64,000 nt of DNA, from assembly GCF_900537075.1 (NCBI RefSeq), contig NZ_UNRA01000007.1, forward strand, positions 1 through 64,000, read 5' to 3'. The notes below the pieces were generated by a model. That model was not told the origin of the DNA. It did not search any database and saw only the letters and a list, made by a program, of their open reading frames with translations. How positions within the stretch are numbered: position 1 is the stretch's first letter; the number at the start of each line of letters is the position of its first letter. This stretch comes from Tropicibacter sp. Alg240-R139. Lineage in GTDB: Bacteria > Pseudomonadota > Alphaproteobacteria > Rhodobacterales > Rhodobacteraceae. The position numbers and the translations under genes are program-made. Of this stretch, positions 1-8,552 are shown one piece after another.

Positions 1-312
1 AAACTGGATTGCGACGCATGCCCCTTGAAGCCAATGTGCTGCCCAACCCAACCGGCGCGAAATTTGCTCCGCTCGGTTCATGAAGCTGCACGCGATGTCG
101 CCCGCGATATCCGCAAGACAGACGCCTACATTACCTCGTTCATCCAGCGACGAAAGGTCGAGATGCTATTTGCGCACCTAAAACGATACATCGGCCTGCG
201 GATGATGCGGCTTCGCGGACCCAAAGGTGCAACAGAACAGTTCCAACTCGCAGCAACAGCCCAAAACCTCCGCAAACTGGCTAAATTGCTGCCAACACCA
301 GCGCCTGCGTGA
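1..312 (+). CDS. IS1182-like transposase, C-terminal part (cut by window edge)
   Basis: The reading frame is open from base 1, so the gene begins outside the window and only about 103 C-terminal residues are visible. They begin with a cysteine cluster (CDACPLKPMCCP) typical of IS1182/IS5-like DDE transposases. Near residue 52 follows RRKVEMLFAHLKRYIGL, the conserved region around the last catalytic Glu, which binds and cuts transposon ends. The stretch after the stop, near 360-385, contains GACTTCTTCAACAGTATCC, which resembles IS1182 terminal repeats, so the element probably ends there. Whether the copy is active cannot be judged without the upstream part. The family call is fairly sure; the exact IS name is not known. 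Confidence 0.75.
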   Translation, partial: KLDCDACPLKPMCCPTQPARNLLRSVHEAARDVARDIRKTDAYITSFIQRRKVEMLFAHLKRYIGLRMMRLRGPKGATEQFQLAATAQNLRKLAKLLPTPAPA

Positions 313-442
313 AGGGAAACGCGGCTGGCCTGTTTCTTGATCAACATCAAGCCCGCCAAAACACCGACTTCTTCAACAGTATCCGGACAAAGTACCAATT
401 CGCTGCGGTTGAAGCGGTGTCTGCTTTAAATTGTCGATTGGA

Positions 443-469
443 TGTCACAAAGCTCCAAGTCTGATCGTC
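443..469 (+). promoter_or_regulatory. ECF41-type promoter
   Basis: TGTCACA at 443-449 is followed by exactly 16 bases and then CGTC at 466-469. This matches the published ECF41 target promoter (TGTCACA-N16-CGTC). It lies about 30 bases before the first gene of the three-gene module that ends with an ECF41 sigma factor. The simplest reading is an autoregulated promoter driving the whole operon. The motif is seen directly; the regulation is inferred from the family. Confidence 0.8.
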
Positions 470-500
470 ATATCTCTGAGATCTAAGAATCGTAGATGTA

Positions 501-887
501 ATGCACAGACTTATTTTAATCGGCGTTGGTGGAATTTCAATTGTGACAGCGGCTTACATTTGGGGCGCTACGCAGCATTGGCACGACAATGTACCAGGCG
601 TTGCGCTGACTGGTGCTCTGAACTTTCACTTTGCGAAAGACGTCGCTCTTGCCTACGTGGTAAGCGGTGCGGGTTTGATATGGGCTGGCCACAAACAAGA
701 TAAGTCTGCCGGAATTTGCGGGGCGTCGTGGTTGGTCCTGCACGCATTGTTGCATATCAGGATGTGGGTGCATCTAGGGGTTTTTATAGACATTATTGCC
801 CTGACGAACTTGATCGGCATTCAGCTGCCAGCCTTTCTCGCTTTCTTTGCGGCGATCAACCTTCAAACCGAGAGGACGCATGTATGA
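501..887 (+). CDS. Small integral membrane protein, first gene of ECF41 operon
   Basis: This 128-residue protein is not recognised. Four hydrophobic segments (about residues 3-22, 45-65, 70-90 and 92-120) with short polar loops predict a four-helix inner-membrane protein. The second and third segments are separated by a charged GHKQDK loop, and a short charged tail ends the chain. It lies directly downstream of an ECF41-type promoter and its stop overlaps the start of the carboxymuconolactone decarboxylase-like gene by four bases (ATGA), so the three genes are probably co-translated and share a stress role. The start at 501 (ATG) fits the promoter position. The function is unknown. Confidence 0.6.
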   Translation: MHRLILIGVGGISIVTAAYIWGATQHWHDNVPGVALTGALNFHFAKDVALAYVVSGAGLIWAGHKQDKSAGICGASWLVLHALLHIRMWVHLGVFIDIIALTNLIGIQLPAFLAFFAAINLQTERTHV

Positions 888-1426
888 TCCGGTATCTTCT
901 GAGAGTGGGTGCTCGAAAATTCGCGAGGCGCTACAATTATGATGCAGCTTACATGTCTCATGTCGTGGGGACTTCGACTGCGGCCGGAGTTCGGTTAGCA
1001 TTGCTCCCCTTGTTTAGCCAGTTTAGGGGCCCCAAGAAGGCGCGAGATGTCTGGGCGGGCGCAATGCTAGGGTCGACACAAGAAGGGGATTGTGGACCAT
1101 GTGTGCAACTCATTGTCGATATGGCGCTCGAAGTGGCTGTCCCTGCAGATCAACTTGCGCTTTGCCTTGAAGGCAATGCTCCTGCAGCGGGCAATGTCGG
1201 GCTTGGGTTTCGGTTCTCCCAAGCCGCTATTGAGAATGCCCCTGAGCTGGAAGAACTCAGAACTGAAATTGAAAAACGGTTCGGTCCATCCGCTGTCACG
1301 GCGGCCTCCTTTGCCGCGTCCAGCGGACGGATATATCCTGTATTGAAACGTGGGTTGGGCTTTGGTCAAACCTGTAGCAGTGTCCAAGTGAAGCAAACAA
1401 CAATACAGGTTTCACAGCACACATGA
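884..1426 (+). CDS. Carboxymuconolactone decarboxylase/AhpD-like protein
   Basis: This 180-residue protein has the EGDCGPC motif near residues 68-73, the CxxC centre of AhpD/carboxymuconolactone decarboxylase-like proteins, followed by the usual helical LALCLEG segment. Family members are thiol-based peroxidase-like enzymes or small-molecule decarboxylases; the substrate cannot be read here. The His that follows the CxxC in classical AhpD is not obvious. The start at 884 overlaps the upstream stop (ATGA) and the stop overlaps the sigma-factor start (ATGA). Linkage of this family with ECF41 sigma factors is well documented, and these proteins are typical ECF41 targets. A longer frame upstream exists but runs antiparallel to no signal and overlaps the previous gene. 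Confidence 0.75.
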   Translation: MIRYLLRVGARKFARRYNYDAAYMSHVVGTSTAAGVRLALLPLFSQFRGPKKARDVWAGAMLGSTQEGDCGPCVQLIVDMALEVAVPADQLALCLEGNAPAAGNVGLGFRFSQAAIENAPELEELRTEIEKRFGPSAVTAASFAASSGRIYPVLKRGLGFGQTCSSVQVKQTTIQVSQHT

Positions 1427-2298
1427 ACATGGTTGCAAACATATTCGAAGCCGAGCGAATGAAGTTGGTGTCGCTGTGCTATCGCATGCTTGGCGAACGT
1501 GCAGGGGCAGAGGACGTTGTGCAGGATACTTGGTTGAAGTGGGCGACAGCCGACACTGACAAGATCGACAATCCTGCGGCTTGGTTGCGTAGGGTCGCCA
1601 CGAATATCGCAATCGACACCCTGCGTTCCGCCCACCGCCAACGCGAGATCTATGTCGGCCCTTGGCTGCCTGAACCCCTAATTCAGCATGAACCTCATGA
1701 GCCCGTGCATCACTTTGAGTTGGCTCAAGAATGCGAGTTGGCGTTGTTGTGGGCTATGGAACGCCTGACTGAAAAAGAACGCGCGGCATTTATCTTAAGA
1801 GAGGTATTCGATGCCAGCTATTCGGAACTCGCGGTCACGCTTGGCACAACCGAGGCCGCCTGCCGCCAACTTGTAAGTCGGTCGCAAAAGAAGCTGCAAG
1901 ACGCCGGTCCCCGGTTTGATGCCACGCCAGAACAAGTTGCTGAACTTAGCCAGCGTTTTTTCATGGCAATCATGACTGAGGATTTTGATACAGCGTTGTC
2001 GCTACTTACACCCAGTTCGGTCGCGATCTCAGACGGTGGAGCCAAAAGACGTGCCGCGCGACGCCCCCTATTTGGTGGTAGTGAGATCATGCAGGTGTTC
2101 CGCGCATTGTATGAAAAAGCGAAAAGCGAGCAGGGTTGGACAACCCGAATGTCGATGGTGAATGCCCGTCTTGCAATACTCCGATTTCATCTCGGCCAGT
2201 TGGACTCCATCACCACTCTTGCGCCAGATCGAAGTGGAAAGATCGCGTGGATATACATCATGAGAAATCCAGATAAGCTCGGTGTGTTTGGGCAATAG
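1423..2298 (+). CDS. ECF41-family RNA polymerase sigma factor
   Basis: The 291-residue protein has sigma region 2 at about residues 8-75 (DVVQDTWLKW, then NIAIDTLRS) and region 4 at about 112-165, followed by a SnoaL-like extension of some 125 residues that is diagnostic for ECF41. The extension carries DGGAK (204-208), a variant of the family DGGGK motif, and NPDKL (282-286), the second signature. In ECF41 the extension modulates the sigma factor instead of a separate anti-sigma protein, and none is seen nearby. The start overlaps the preceding stop by four bases. It probably transcribes its own operon from the promoter at 443-469. Confidence 0.9.
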   Translation: MNMVANIFEAERMKLVSLCYRMLGERAGAEDVVQDTWLKWATADTDKIDNPAAWLRRVATNIAIDTLRSAHRQREIYVGPWLPEPLIQHEPHEPVHHFELAQECELALLWAMERLTEKERAAFILREVFDASYSELAVTLGTTEAACRQLVSRSQKKLQDAGPRFDATPEQVAELSQRFFMAIMTEDFDTALSLLTPSSVAISDGGAKRRAARRPLFGGSEIMQVFRALYEKAKSEQGWTTRMSMVNARLAILRFHLGQLDSITTLAPDRSGKIAWIYIMRNPDKLGVFGQ

Positions 2299-2399
2299 AG
2301 TTGGGCAAAGCCGATTTTCGTAGAAAGCGCAGCATTGGTCAACACGGGCTCATTTCTAACCTTCGACTTCGAACGGGAAACCACATCGCTCCCCCAACG

Positions 2400-2430
2400 A
2401 AAAAGGCCCCGCAACTTGCGTTGCGAGGCC
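2400..2430 (-). terminator. Intrinsic terminator of rpsA
   Basis: An 11-bp stem with one G-U-type mismatch (2405-2415 with 2420-2430) closes a 4-base loop. It is followed on the minus strand by five T residues. It lies 22 bases beyond the rpsA stop codon. Confidence 0.85.
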
Positions 2431-2452
2431 TCGTAACATCCAAGTGGATGGA

Positions 2453-4132
2453 TCAGTCGTCGCCCGTTTTCAGAGCTGCGCCCAGGATATCACCCAGCGA
2501 TGCGCCGGAATCCGAGGAACCGTACTGTTGTACCGCTTCTTTTTCTTCCGCGATCTCGCGCGCTTTGATCGACAGGCCCAGACGACGGGTTTTGCCGTCG
2601 ACGTTGGTGACGCGAACGTCAACCTTGTCGCCAACATTGAACCGCTCGGGGCGCTGTTCAGCACGGTCACGGGACAGGTCCGAACGGCGGATGAAGGATT
2701 TCATGCCCTCATATTCCACCTCGATGCCGCCATCTTCGATTGCGGTCACGTTCACGGTCACGATCGAGCCACGCTTCACGCCGCCAACGGCTTCGGCGAA
2801 CTTGTCACCACCCAGGTTTTTGATCGACAGCGAGATACGCTCTTTGTCGACATCAACCTCGGAGACAACGGCCTGAACCACGTCGTTCTTGTGGTAGCTC
2901 TGGATCGCGTCTTCGCCACGCTCGTCCCACGACAGGTCGGACAGGTGAACCATGCCATCGATGTCGCCGTCGAGGCCGATGAACAGACCGAATTCGGTGA
3001 TGTTCTTGACTTCGCCTTCGACCTGAGTGCCCTCGGGGTGTGTTTCTGCAAACACTTCCCATGGGTTGCGCATGGTCTGCTTGAGGCCCAGCGAAACGCG
3101 ACGCTTGGCGCCGTCGATTTCCAGAACCATGACGTCGACTTCCTGGCTGGTCGATACGATCTTGCCGGGGTGGACGTTTTTCTTGGTCCAGGACATCTCG
3201 GACACGTGAACCAGACCTTCAACGCCCGGCTCCAGCTCAACAAATGCTCCGTAGTCGGTGATGTTGGTGACGCGGCCCTTGTGTACCGATTCCAGCGGAT
3301 ACTTGGCAGCAACCAGATCCCAAGGATCTTCTTGCAGCTGCTTCATGCCCAAGGAGATACGGTGGGTCTCTTTGTTGATCTTGATGACCTGAACCTTGAC
3401 GGTTTCGCCAATCGACAGGATCTCGGACGGGTGGTTCACACGGCGCCATGCCATGTCGGTGACGTGCAACAGACCGTCTACGCCGCCCAGGTCAACAAAC
3501 GCACCGTATTCGGTGATGTTCTTGACCACGCCGTCGACCGCTTGGCCTTCGGACAGGTTGCCAATGACTTCGGCGCGCTGTTCGGCACGCGATTCTTCCA
3601 GGATTGCACGACGCGAGACAACGATGTTGCCACGGCGGCGGTCCATTTTCAGGATCTGGAACGGCTGCTTGAGACCCATCAGAGGGCCAGCATCGCGCAC
3701 GGGGCGAACGTCAACCTGCGAGCCGGGCAGGAACGCAACTGCGCCACCCAGATCGACGGTGAAGCCACCTTTGACACGGCCAAAGATCGCGCCTTCGACG
3801 CGCTGGTCGTCGGCGTATGCTTTTTCCAGGCGGTCCCATGCTTCTTCACGGCGGGCCATCTCACGCGAGATAACAGCTTCGCCGCGGGCGTTTTCAGCCG
3901 CGCGCAGGTAAACTTCCACTTCGTCGCCAACAGCGATTTCAGGGGATTCGCCAGGATTTGCGAATTCTTTCAGCTCGACGCGGCCTTCCATTTTGTAGCC
4001 GACGTCGATGATGGCTTGGCCAGCTTCGATAGCGATGACCTTACCTTTGACAACCGAACCCTCTTCGGGGGTGTCCATTTCGAAGCTTTCTTGCAGGAGG
4101 GCTTCGAATTCCTCCATGGATGTATCAGCCAT
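2453..4132 (-). CDS. rpsA: 30S ribosomal protein S1
   Basis: The 559-residue protein contains six S1 RNA-binding repeats, recognisable from recurring GAFVDLGGVDGLLHVTDM- and GAFVELEPGVEGLVHVSEM-like cores. It brings mRNA to the 30S subunit during initiation. The N-terminus MADTSMEEFEALL is typical for alphaproteobacterial S1, so the start at 4132 is preferred over an upstream frame extension. A good terminator follows. In relatives rpsA is usually flanked by cmk and ihfB. Here cmk lies about 9.7 kb away and no ihfB follows; instead an ECF41 operon converges on it. Identity is certain. Confidence 0.97.
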   Translation of the reverse strand: MADTSMEEFEALLQESFEMDTPEEGSVVKGKVIAIEAGQAIIDVGYKMEGRVELKEFANPGESPEIAVGDEVEVYLRAAENARGEAVISREMARREEAWDRLEKAYADDQRVEGAIFGRVKGGFTVDLGGAVAFLPGSQVDVRPVRDAGPLMGLKQPFQILKMDRRRGNIVVSRRAILEESRAEQRAEVIGNLSEGQAVDGVVKNITEYGAFVDLGGVDGLLHVTDMAWRRVNHPSEILSIGETVKVQVIKINKETHRISLGMKQLQEDPWDLVAAKYPLESVHKGRVTNITDYGAFVELEPGVEGLVHVSEMSWTKKNVHPGKIVSTSQEVDVMVLEIDGAKRRVSLGLKQTMRNPWEVFAETHPEGTQVEGEVKNITEFGLFIGLDGDIDGMVHLSDLSWDERGEDAIQSYHKNDVVQAVVSEVDVDKERISLSIKNLGGDKFAEAVGGVKRGSIVTVNVTAIEDGGIEVEYEGMKSFIRRSDLSRDRAEQRPERFNVGDKVDVRVTNVDGKTRRLGLSIKAREIAEEKEAVQQYGSSDSGASLGDILGAALKTGDD

Positions 4133-5093
4133 GTGGCGTGTGTGTCCTTTGTAACGGTTTTTCTGGCCGAGCGGTTGTCTCCGCCGGTCTTGGTTAAGCC
4201 CATCCAGAACGTGACCCGGAACACATCTGACCAAACAAACACAAAGGGCCGAGGTGTACCCCAGCCCTGCTCAGACATGTCATCCGGACGTTGACCGCCC
4301 ATGTACAGACAGCGCGCGTATAGGCAGATTCCCCGTTGCGTGCAAGGGAAAAGGGCTTTGGGCAACCTGCCAGCCGGGGTGCACAATGGGAGGCACCAGG
4401 AAATGATCGGTTTTCCTTCCTAATCCTATGTCGCGAGGGATCAGATCGTGAGAAGTTCCCGAATGATAGACACGTCAGTCATCGTCATCGTCTTCTTTGG
4501 AACGCCGAGGAGAACGAATTCTCTCTTCAAGTAATTTCCATTCGGCAATTTTGTCGGCCTATTCCTAAGCTAAAGCAAATCCTATCCAGCCAATTAGAAT
4601 TCTGTAGGCGGCCACATGTTAGCTCATAACCCAATTGACAATCCGATTGACTCCCACCCAGTAAGAGAAAGTTACAAATTGGGGCCTGCACCATACCTCG
4701 CCACACGTGAAAAACGCATACAGCCAATAGCCATCGCGCGCGGAAACCTCCCCTCTCAAAGCCATTCCAGAGCTTGAGAAAACACCGGGAGAAGCACTCC
4801 GACGGAAGCTAGAAGAACGAGAGCGACGACATAGGCCCAGAACGCAATCTGAATTACTAAGATAAGGCAATCTTCAAACAGATATGAGATCTTTTTTGAC
4901 ATGCTGAAGGTCTCAATCTCAGACTTTCTTCGATGAATGTCTTGAAAAGTGCTCAATTAAGATCCGCCATGAGAGTCAATCGAAACAATTTCAACACCGA
5001 TGCGTGTTCCCCAACCTGTTGCAACCCGTCCCGCAAACCTTGCAGATCGTCCGGGCTGCTTGAAACTGGCAGCGCATCCCATAAGCTGTCGGG
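4133..5093. other. Gene-poor stretch upstream of rpsA
   Basis: About 960 bases separate rpsA from the AraC-type gene. The first 170 bases should contain the rpsA leader and promoter on the minus strand. From roughly 4450 to 5000 the composition becomes noticeably richer in A and T than its neighbours. Only one weak small-protein candidate (4756-4902) is visible, and no RNA gene was recognised. The stretch may be decayed or foreign DNA at a rearrangement junction. Confidence 0.5.
4756..4902 (-). CDS. Possible 48-residue single-span membrane protein
   Basis: A short frame encodes MSKKISYLFEDCLILVIQ followed by a long hydrophobic segment (about residues 12-38) and a short tail ending QALEWL. 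A short positively charged start and one membrane helix are typical of small membrane proteins, but the ribosome-binding site (GAGACC) is weak and nothing nearby supports a role. It could equally be a chance frame in an A/T-rich stretch. No family is recognised. Confidence 0.3.
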   Translation of the reverse strand: MSKKISYLFEDCLILVIQIAFWAYVVALVLLASVGVLLPVFSQALEWL

Positions 5094-6047
5094 ATGGATC
5101 CGATCAGTGATATTCTGTCTCATCTCGACTTTGCCGGGATGCTGTATTTCTCGACCGAGTTTTCTGGGGATTGGGGCGTGCGCGTTCCGGCCTATGAAAA
5201 CGTGGTGCGCTTTCATCTGGTGCTCAGGGGCGAATGCCATGTGCGGATTGAAGGGAACAACGCCACCAACCACATCCGGCAGGGGGATTTCCTGATGATC
5301 CCGCACGGGGCGCAGCATGACTTGTTGGCGCATCCCAACGCGGCGACACCCGAATTGGAGACGGTGCTGAGCGATGCGGGGTATGACGGCAAGGGGCAGT
5401 TGATCTATAAGCTGCGCGATGATGGGGCGCAGACGCGGCTGTTGTGTGGGCATTTTTCGTTCTCTCCGCAGGCGCGGCGCAATCATTTCCTGCAAAGCTT
5501 GCCACCCTTCATTCTGGCACGCGAACTGCCGCACGAGGCTGCGGCCTGGCTGGCGGCGACCCTGAACATGCTCGCGACCGAGGCAAATGCCCCTGCCCCC
5601 GGCAACAGCATCATCGTGCATCACATGACCGAGGTGTTGTTTGTGCAAGCCCTGCGCCTTTGGATGCAGAAAGAAGCCCTGCCCCAAGGCGTGCTCAAGG
5701 CGATGGGGGATCCAATGATTGCGCGGGCGTTGCGTGCCTTGCATGATGACCCGGCCTCGCCCTGGACGGTCGAGAGTATCGCGCGGAATGCCGGCATGTC
5801 GCGGACGGTTTTTGCAGATCGGTTCCATAATCTGACGGGGACAACGCCGTTGAAGTATCTGACCGGCTGGCGGCTGGAAAAGGCGCGCAAGTTGCTGCAA
5901 TCGGGCGAGCAATCCGTCGAAAGTGCGGCCTTGAGTGTAGGGTATCAATCCACACCTGCCTCTAGCCGTGCCTTCAGCAAATTTTATGGCTTTGGTCCCG
6001 GTCAGGCCCGCAAACAGGACGCTCGGGACACCCGGACGATCGGATAA
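5094..6047 (+). CDS. AraC-family regulator with cupin sensor domain
   Basis: The 317-residue protein has an N-terminal cupin-type domain (about 1-180), where FHLVLRGECHVRI and IRQGDFLMIPHGAQHDL are barrel strands, and a C-terminal AraC helix-turn-helix pair (about 210-305; WTVESIARNAGMSRTVFADRF and YLTGWRLEKARKLL). This is the cupin_6/AraC architecture often controlling adjacent reductase or stress genes. The second helix-turn-helix is intact (SALSVGYQS-like, AFSKFYGFGPGQ). The YHS gene lies 98 bases downstream in the same direction and is a possible target. The inducer is unknown. Confidence 0.85.
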   Translation: MDPISDILSHLDFAGMLYFSTEFSGDWGVRVPAYENVVRFHLVLRGECHVRIEGNNATNHIRQGDFLMIPHGAQHDLLAHPNAATPELETVLSDAGYDGKGQLIYKLRDDGAQTRLLCGHFSFSPQARRNHFLQSLPPFILARELPHEAAAWLAATLNMLATEANAPAPGNSIIVHHMTEVLFVQALRLWMQKEALPQGVLKAMGDPMIARALRALHDDPASPWTVESIARNAGMSRTVFADRFHNLTGTTPLKYLTGWRLEKARKLLQSGEQSVESAALSVGYQSTPASSRAFSKFYGFGPGQARKQDARDTRTIG

Positions 6048-6145
6048 GTTTCCCGGATCCTCTGAAATTGTTCGTCCCAAGGTCCGCGCCCATTCTCGGG
6101 TCATCGCAAGACACACCTGCGACCAACCTGAGAAAGGAAACACTC

Positions 6146-6622
6146 ATGAAAGCTCTTTTGATCGCCGCCCTCGCCGTTACCCCGATGCTGATTGCCCCGG
6201 CCTTTGCCGCTGATGAGGTAAACGTTGCCCCTGGCATCACCGCAGCAGGCGCACCGCTGGCGTTGCGGGGCAACGATCCCGTCGATCTGGTAAAGGGCGG
6301 CGATCTGGTAAAGGGATCAGCGGATTACGCCGCAACCCACGACGGGGCAGCCTATTACTTTGCCAGTGAAGCCAACATGCAGACGTTTCAGGCCGATCCG
6401 GCGAAATTTGCATCAGAACACGGCGGGTTCTGCTCGTATGGCGTGTCGGTCGGCAAAAAATTCGACGGTGATCCGAACCAGTTTCTGGTCCAGAACGGGC
6501 GCCTGTTCGTGTTTCTGAACGCGGCCACCCGCGCAGCGTTTATTGAGGATGCACAAGCCACCGAAGTCACCGCAGATCAGCAGTGGAACAGGATCGAACA
6601 TACCGCAGTCAACGATCTGTAA
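6146..6622 (+). CDS. Secreted YHS-domain protein
   Basis: The start at 6146 is chosen because GAAAGGAAA precedes it and it yields a clean signal peptide (KALLIAALAVTPMLIAPAFAA, cleavage near residue 21). The mature part carries a YHS domain: GNDPVDL, GSADYAATHDGAAYYFASEANMQTF, FASEHGGFCSYGVS. YHS domains often bind metal or accompany redox proteins; the role of the periplasmic single-domain version is unknown. A short in-frame tandem duplication encodes DLVKGGDLVKG just before the core. The gene ends 7 bases before the convergent flavodoxin-like reductase gene. Confidence 0.8.
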   Translation: MKALLIAALAVTPMLIAPAFAADEVNVAPGITAAGAPLALRGNDPVDLVKGGDLVKGSADYAATHDGAAYYFASEANMQTFQADPAKFASEHGGFCSYGVSVGKKFDGDPNQFLVQNGRLFVFLNAATRAAFIEDAQATEVTADQQWNRIEHTAVNDL

Positions 6623-6628
6623 CCTGCA

Positions 6629-7231
6629 TCACCCTGCGGCGGGCCCTGTCCCGCCGCTCGGTTCCGGCAGGGTCAGGCCGATCTGTTGGCATCTGTCCAG
6701 CAGTGCGCGGCGGCGGTCGAGAGATCCGGTTGAACCGCAGAGCAGCTCCATCTGACGCGGCGACCAGCCAAAGTAGCCAAACGTACCCCTGGTCCATGTT
6801 GTATCCAATGCCTGCCCATAGCCATCCCGCTCAATCTCGTCAGAACGGGCACCGGCAGGGATCAGCAGAACGCCCGTGCGCGGGCGTTGCAGCGACAGTT
6901 CGGGGTCGTCGAGTTGATCATAGGCCCAACCCCAGCTCCAGACACGATCAACCCAACCTTTGGTCATCGATGGCATCCCCCACCAGAACAGCGGGAAAAC
7001 CAGGCAGATGGCATCAGCGCGGGCAATGCGGTCCTGCTCGAGCCGGACATCTGCCGGGGTTTCGTCCCCTTCGGCATCTTGCATGGTCCAGAGTGGATTG
7101 AACCCCTCGGCATGGAGATCGGCCAGTTCCACAGTGTGCCCGGCAGCTTGTGCACCCTCCATGAACCGGGTTGCGGCAGCGGCGCTGAAAGAGGTCGGGT
7201 TCGGGTGGTCAAGAACGGTCAGTACGTGCAT
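6629..7231 (-). CDS. NAD(P)H-dependent quinone reductase-like flavoprotein
   Basis: The 200-residue protein has a flavodoxin-like fold of the NQO1/KefF family: MHVLTVLDHPNPTSFSAA (FMN/FAD phosphate loop), then AICLVFPLFWWGMPSMTKGWVDRVWSWGWAY, the flavin and quinone site. Such enzymes reduce quinones by two electrons in the cytosol. It is the third gene of a leftward set with an Old Yellow Enzyme and a nitroreductase, read away from an HxlR regulator, so a role in electrophile or quinone detoxification is likely. The gap of 143 bases to the upstream gene allows a promoter of its own. Confidence 0.85.
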   Translation of the reverse strand: MHVLTVLDHPNPTSFSAAAATRFMEGAQAAGHTVELADLHAEGFNPLWTMQDAEGDETPADVRLEQDRIARADAICLVFPLFWWGMPSMTKGWVDRVWSWGWAYDQLDDPELSLQRPRTGVLLIPAGARSDEIERDGYGQALDTTWTRGTFGYFGWSPRQMELLCGSTGSLDRRRALLDRCQQIGLTLPEPSGGTGPAAG

Positions 7232-7374
7232 GTCTTCCTCGGTCTGGTGTCTGAGGGCAACTGTGCAAGCTCAACCTACCTTGAGAGCAAGAAAGAATTG
7301 AGCGGCAGCTTGCCTCAAACCAGAGCCACCAGGCGGTAGCGGCTTGAGGCAAAACACAGGGCAAACCTGAACCG

Positions 7375-8484
7375 TCAGTAGAGCTTGCTCAGCATGTCCT
7401 TTTCATAAGCTGCCAGGTCAGCGAATTTGCCCGCCTGCACCTGGTTGGCCCAGTCCGGGTTGGCGATCAGGGCGCGACCGATGGCGACCATGTCGAACTC
7501 ATCCCGGTCCATCCGGTCGACCAGATTGTCGATGCTGGCCGGTTCTGCCGCCCTGAAACCGGCCGTTCCATCCTCGGGCAGAAAATCAGCGTTCAACCCG
7601 ACCGAACCTACGGTGATGCAGGGTTTGCCTGTCAGTTTGCGGGCCCAGCCTGCAAGGTTCAAATCTGAGCCTTCGAATTCCGGCTCCCAGAAGCGGCGAG
7701 TTGAACAGTGGAAGATGTCCACCCCGGCCTCGGCCAGTGGTTGCAGGAAAGTGCCCAACTGTTCCGGCGTTTCACACAGGCGGGCCGCATAGTCCTGTTG
7801 TTTCCACTGCGAAAAGCGGAAGATGACCGGGAAATCGGCGCTGACGGCGGCACGGACGGCTTTGACCAATTCGAGCGCGAACCGAGAGCGCGCGGCCAGA
7901 TCACCACCGTAAGCGTCGTCGCGCTGGTTGGTGCCGTCCCAGAAGAACTGATCGATCAGATAACCATGGGCACCGTGAATTTCGACTGCGTCAAACCCGA
8001 TCGTTTCGGCGTCTTTGGCGGCCTTTGCAAAAGCGGCGACAACATCATTGATGTCATCCTGGGTCATTGCGTGGCCACGGACCTTGCCCGGTACCGGCAT
8101 ACCGCTGGGGCTGTAACCCGGAGTGTCACCTCCGGGGTTCACACCCGGCCGACGGACGGCGCCCACATGCCAGATCTGCGGCGCGATCTTGCCTCCGGCC
8201 GCGTGCACGGCATCCACGACCTTTTTCCATCCGGCCAGTGCCTCGTCGCCAAAAAATGCGGGCACATTCGGGTACGCGATGGCGGCGGGGTGATCCACAA
8301 AGGTTCCTTCGGTGATGATCAGGCCCACGCCGCCCTCTGCCCGGCGACGGTAGTAGTCGACTACGGCGTCATTTGGCACATTGCCGGGTGACATGGTGCG
8401 TGTCATGGGTGCCATCACAACGCGGTTCTTGAGCGTCAGTTTTTCGGTTTCCAGCGGGCGGAAGAGGGCGTCGGCCTGAGTCAT
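7375..8484 (-). CDS. NADH:flavin oxidoreductase, Old Yellow Enzyme family
   Basis: The 369-residue TIM-barrel flavoenzyme begins MTQADALFRPLETEKLTLKN; this start is preferred to an upstream one because the family N-terminus aligns there. Visible motifs are NRVVMAPMTR (FMN site), ITEGTFV, WHVGAV (usually HxGR), FDAVEIHGAHGYLIDQFF and YGGD (catalytic/FMN), and GRALIANPDW. These enzymes reduce the C=C bond of unsaturated carbonyls, or nitro groups, with NAD(P)H. It lies between the nitroreductase and quinone reductase genes, with a terminator-like hairpin just upstream. Confidence 0.93.
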   Translation of the reverse strand: MTQADALFRPLETEKLTLKNRVVMAPMTRTMSPGNVPNDAVVDYYRRRAEGGVGLIITEGTFVDHPAAIAYPNVPAFFGDEALAGWKKVVDAVHAAGGKIAPQIWHVGAVRRPGVNPGGDTPGYSPSGMPVPGKVRGHAMTQDDINDVVAAFAKAAKDAETIGFDAVEIHGAHGYLIDQFFWDGTNQRDDAYGGDLAARSRFALELVKAVRAAVSADFPVIFRFSQWKQQDYAARLCETPEQLGTFLQPLAEAGVDIFHCSTRRFWEPEFEGSDLNLAGWARKLTGKPCITVGSVGLNADFLPEDGTAGFRAAEPASIDNLVDRMDRDEFDMVAIGRALIANPDWANQVQAGKFADLAAYEKDMLSKLY

Positions 8485-8516
8485 GTTTTTGATCCTGCAA
8501 TATGTGCCAAAGAGAA

Positions 8517-8539
8517 AGGGCGGCCCAAACGACCGCCCT
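8517..8539 (-). terminator. Terminator-like hairpin after nitroreductase gene
   Basis: AGGGCGG pairs with CCGCCCT around a 9-base loop, and the minus strand continues with TTCTCTTT. It sits between the nitroreductase stop and the Old Yellow Enzyme start, so it may reduce read-through within the cluster. Confidence 0.55.
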
Positions 8540-8552
8540 GTCAACCGCCAAG

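Noticed and set aside
2444-4294. A 616-codon rightward frame opposite rpsA
   Set aside because: It is exactly antisense to rpsA and has no recognisable family feature; it results from the codon bias of S1.
4466-4560. A short leftward frame ending in RRSKEDDDDD before a stop at about 4475
   Set aside because: It is preceded by a stop after 27 codons and has no start; an acidic tail of a lost gene is possible but cannot be supported.
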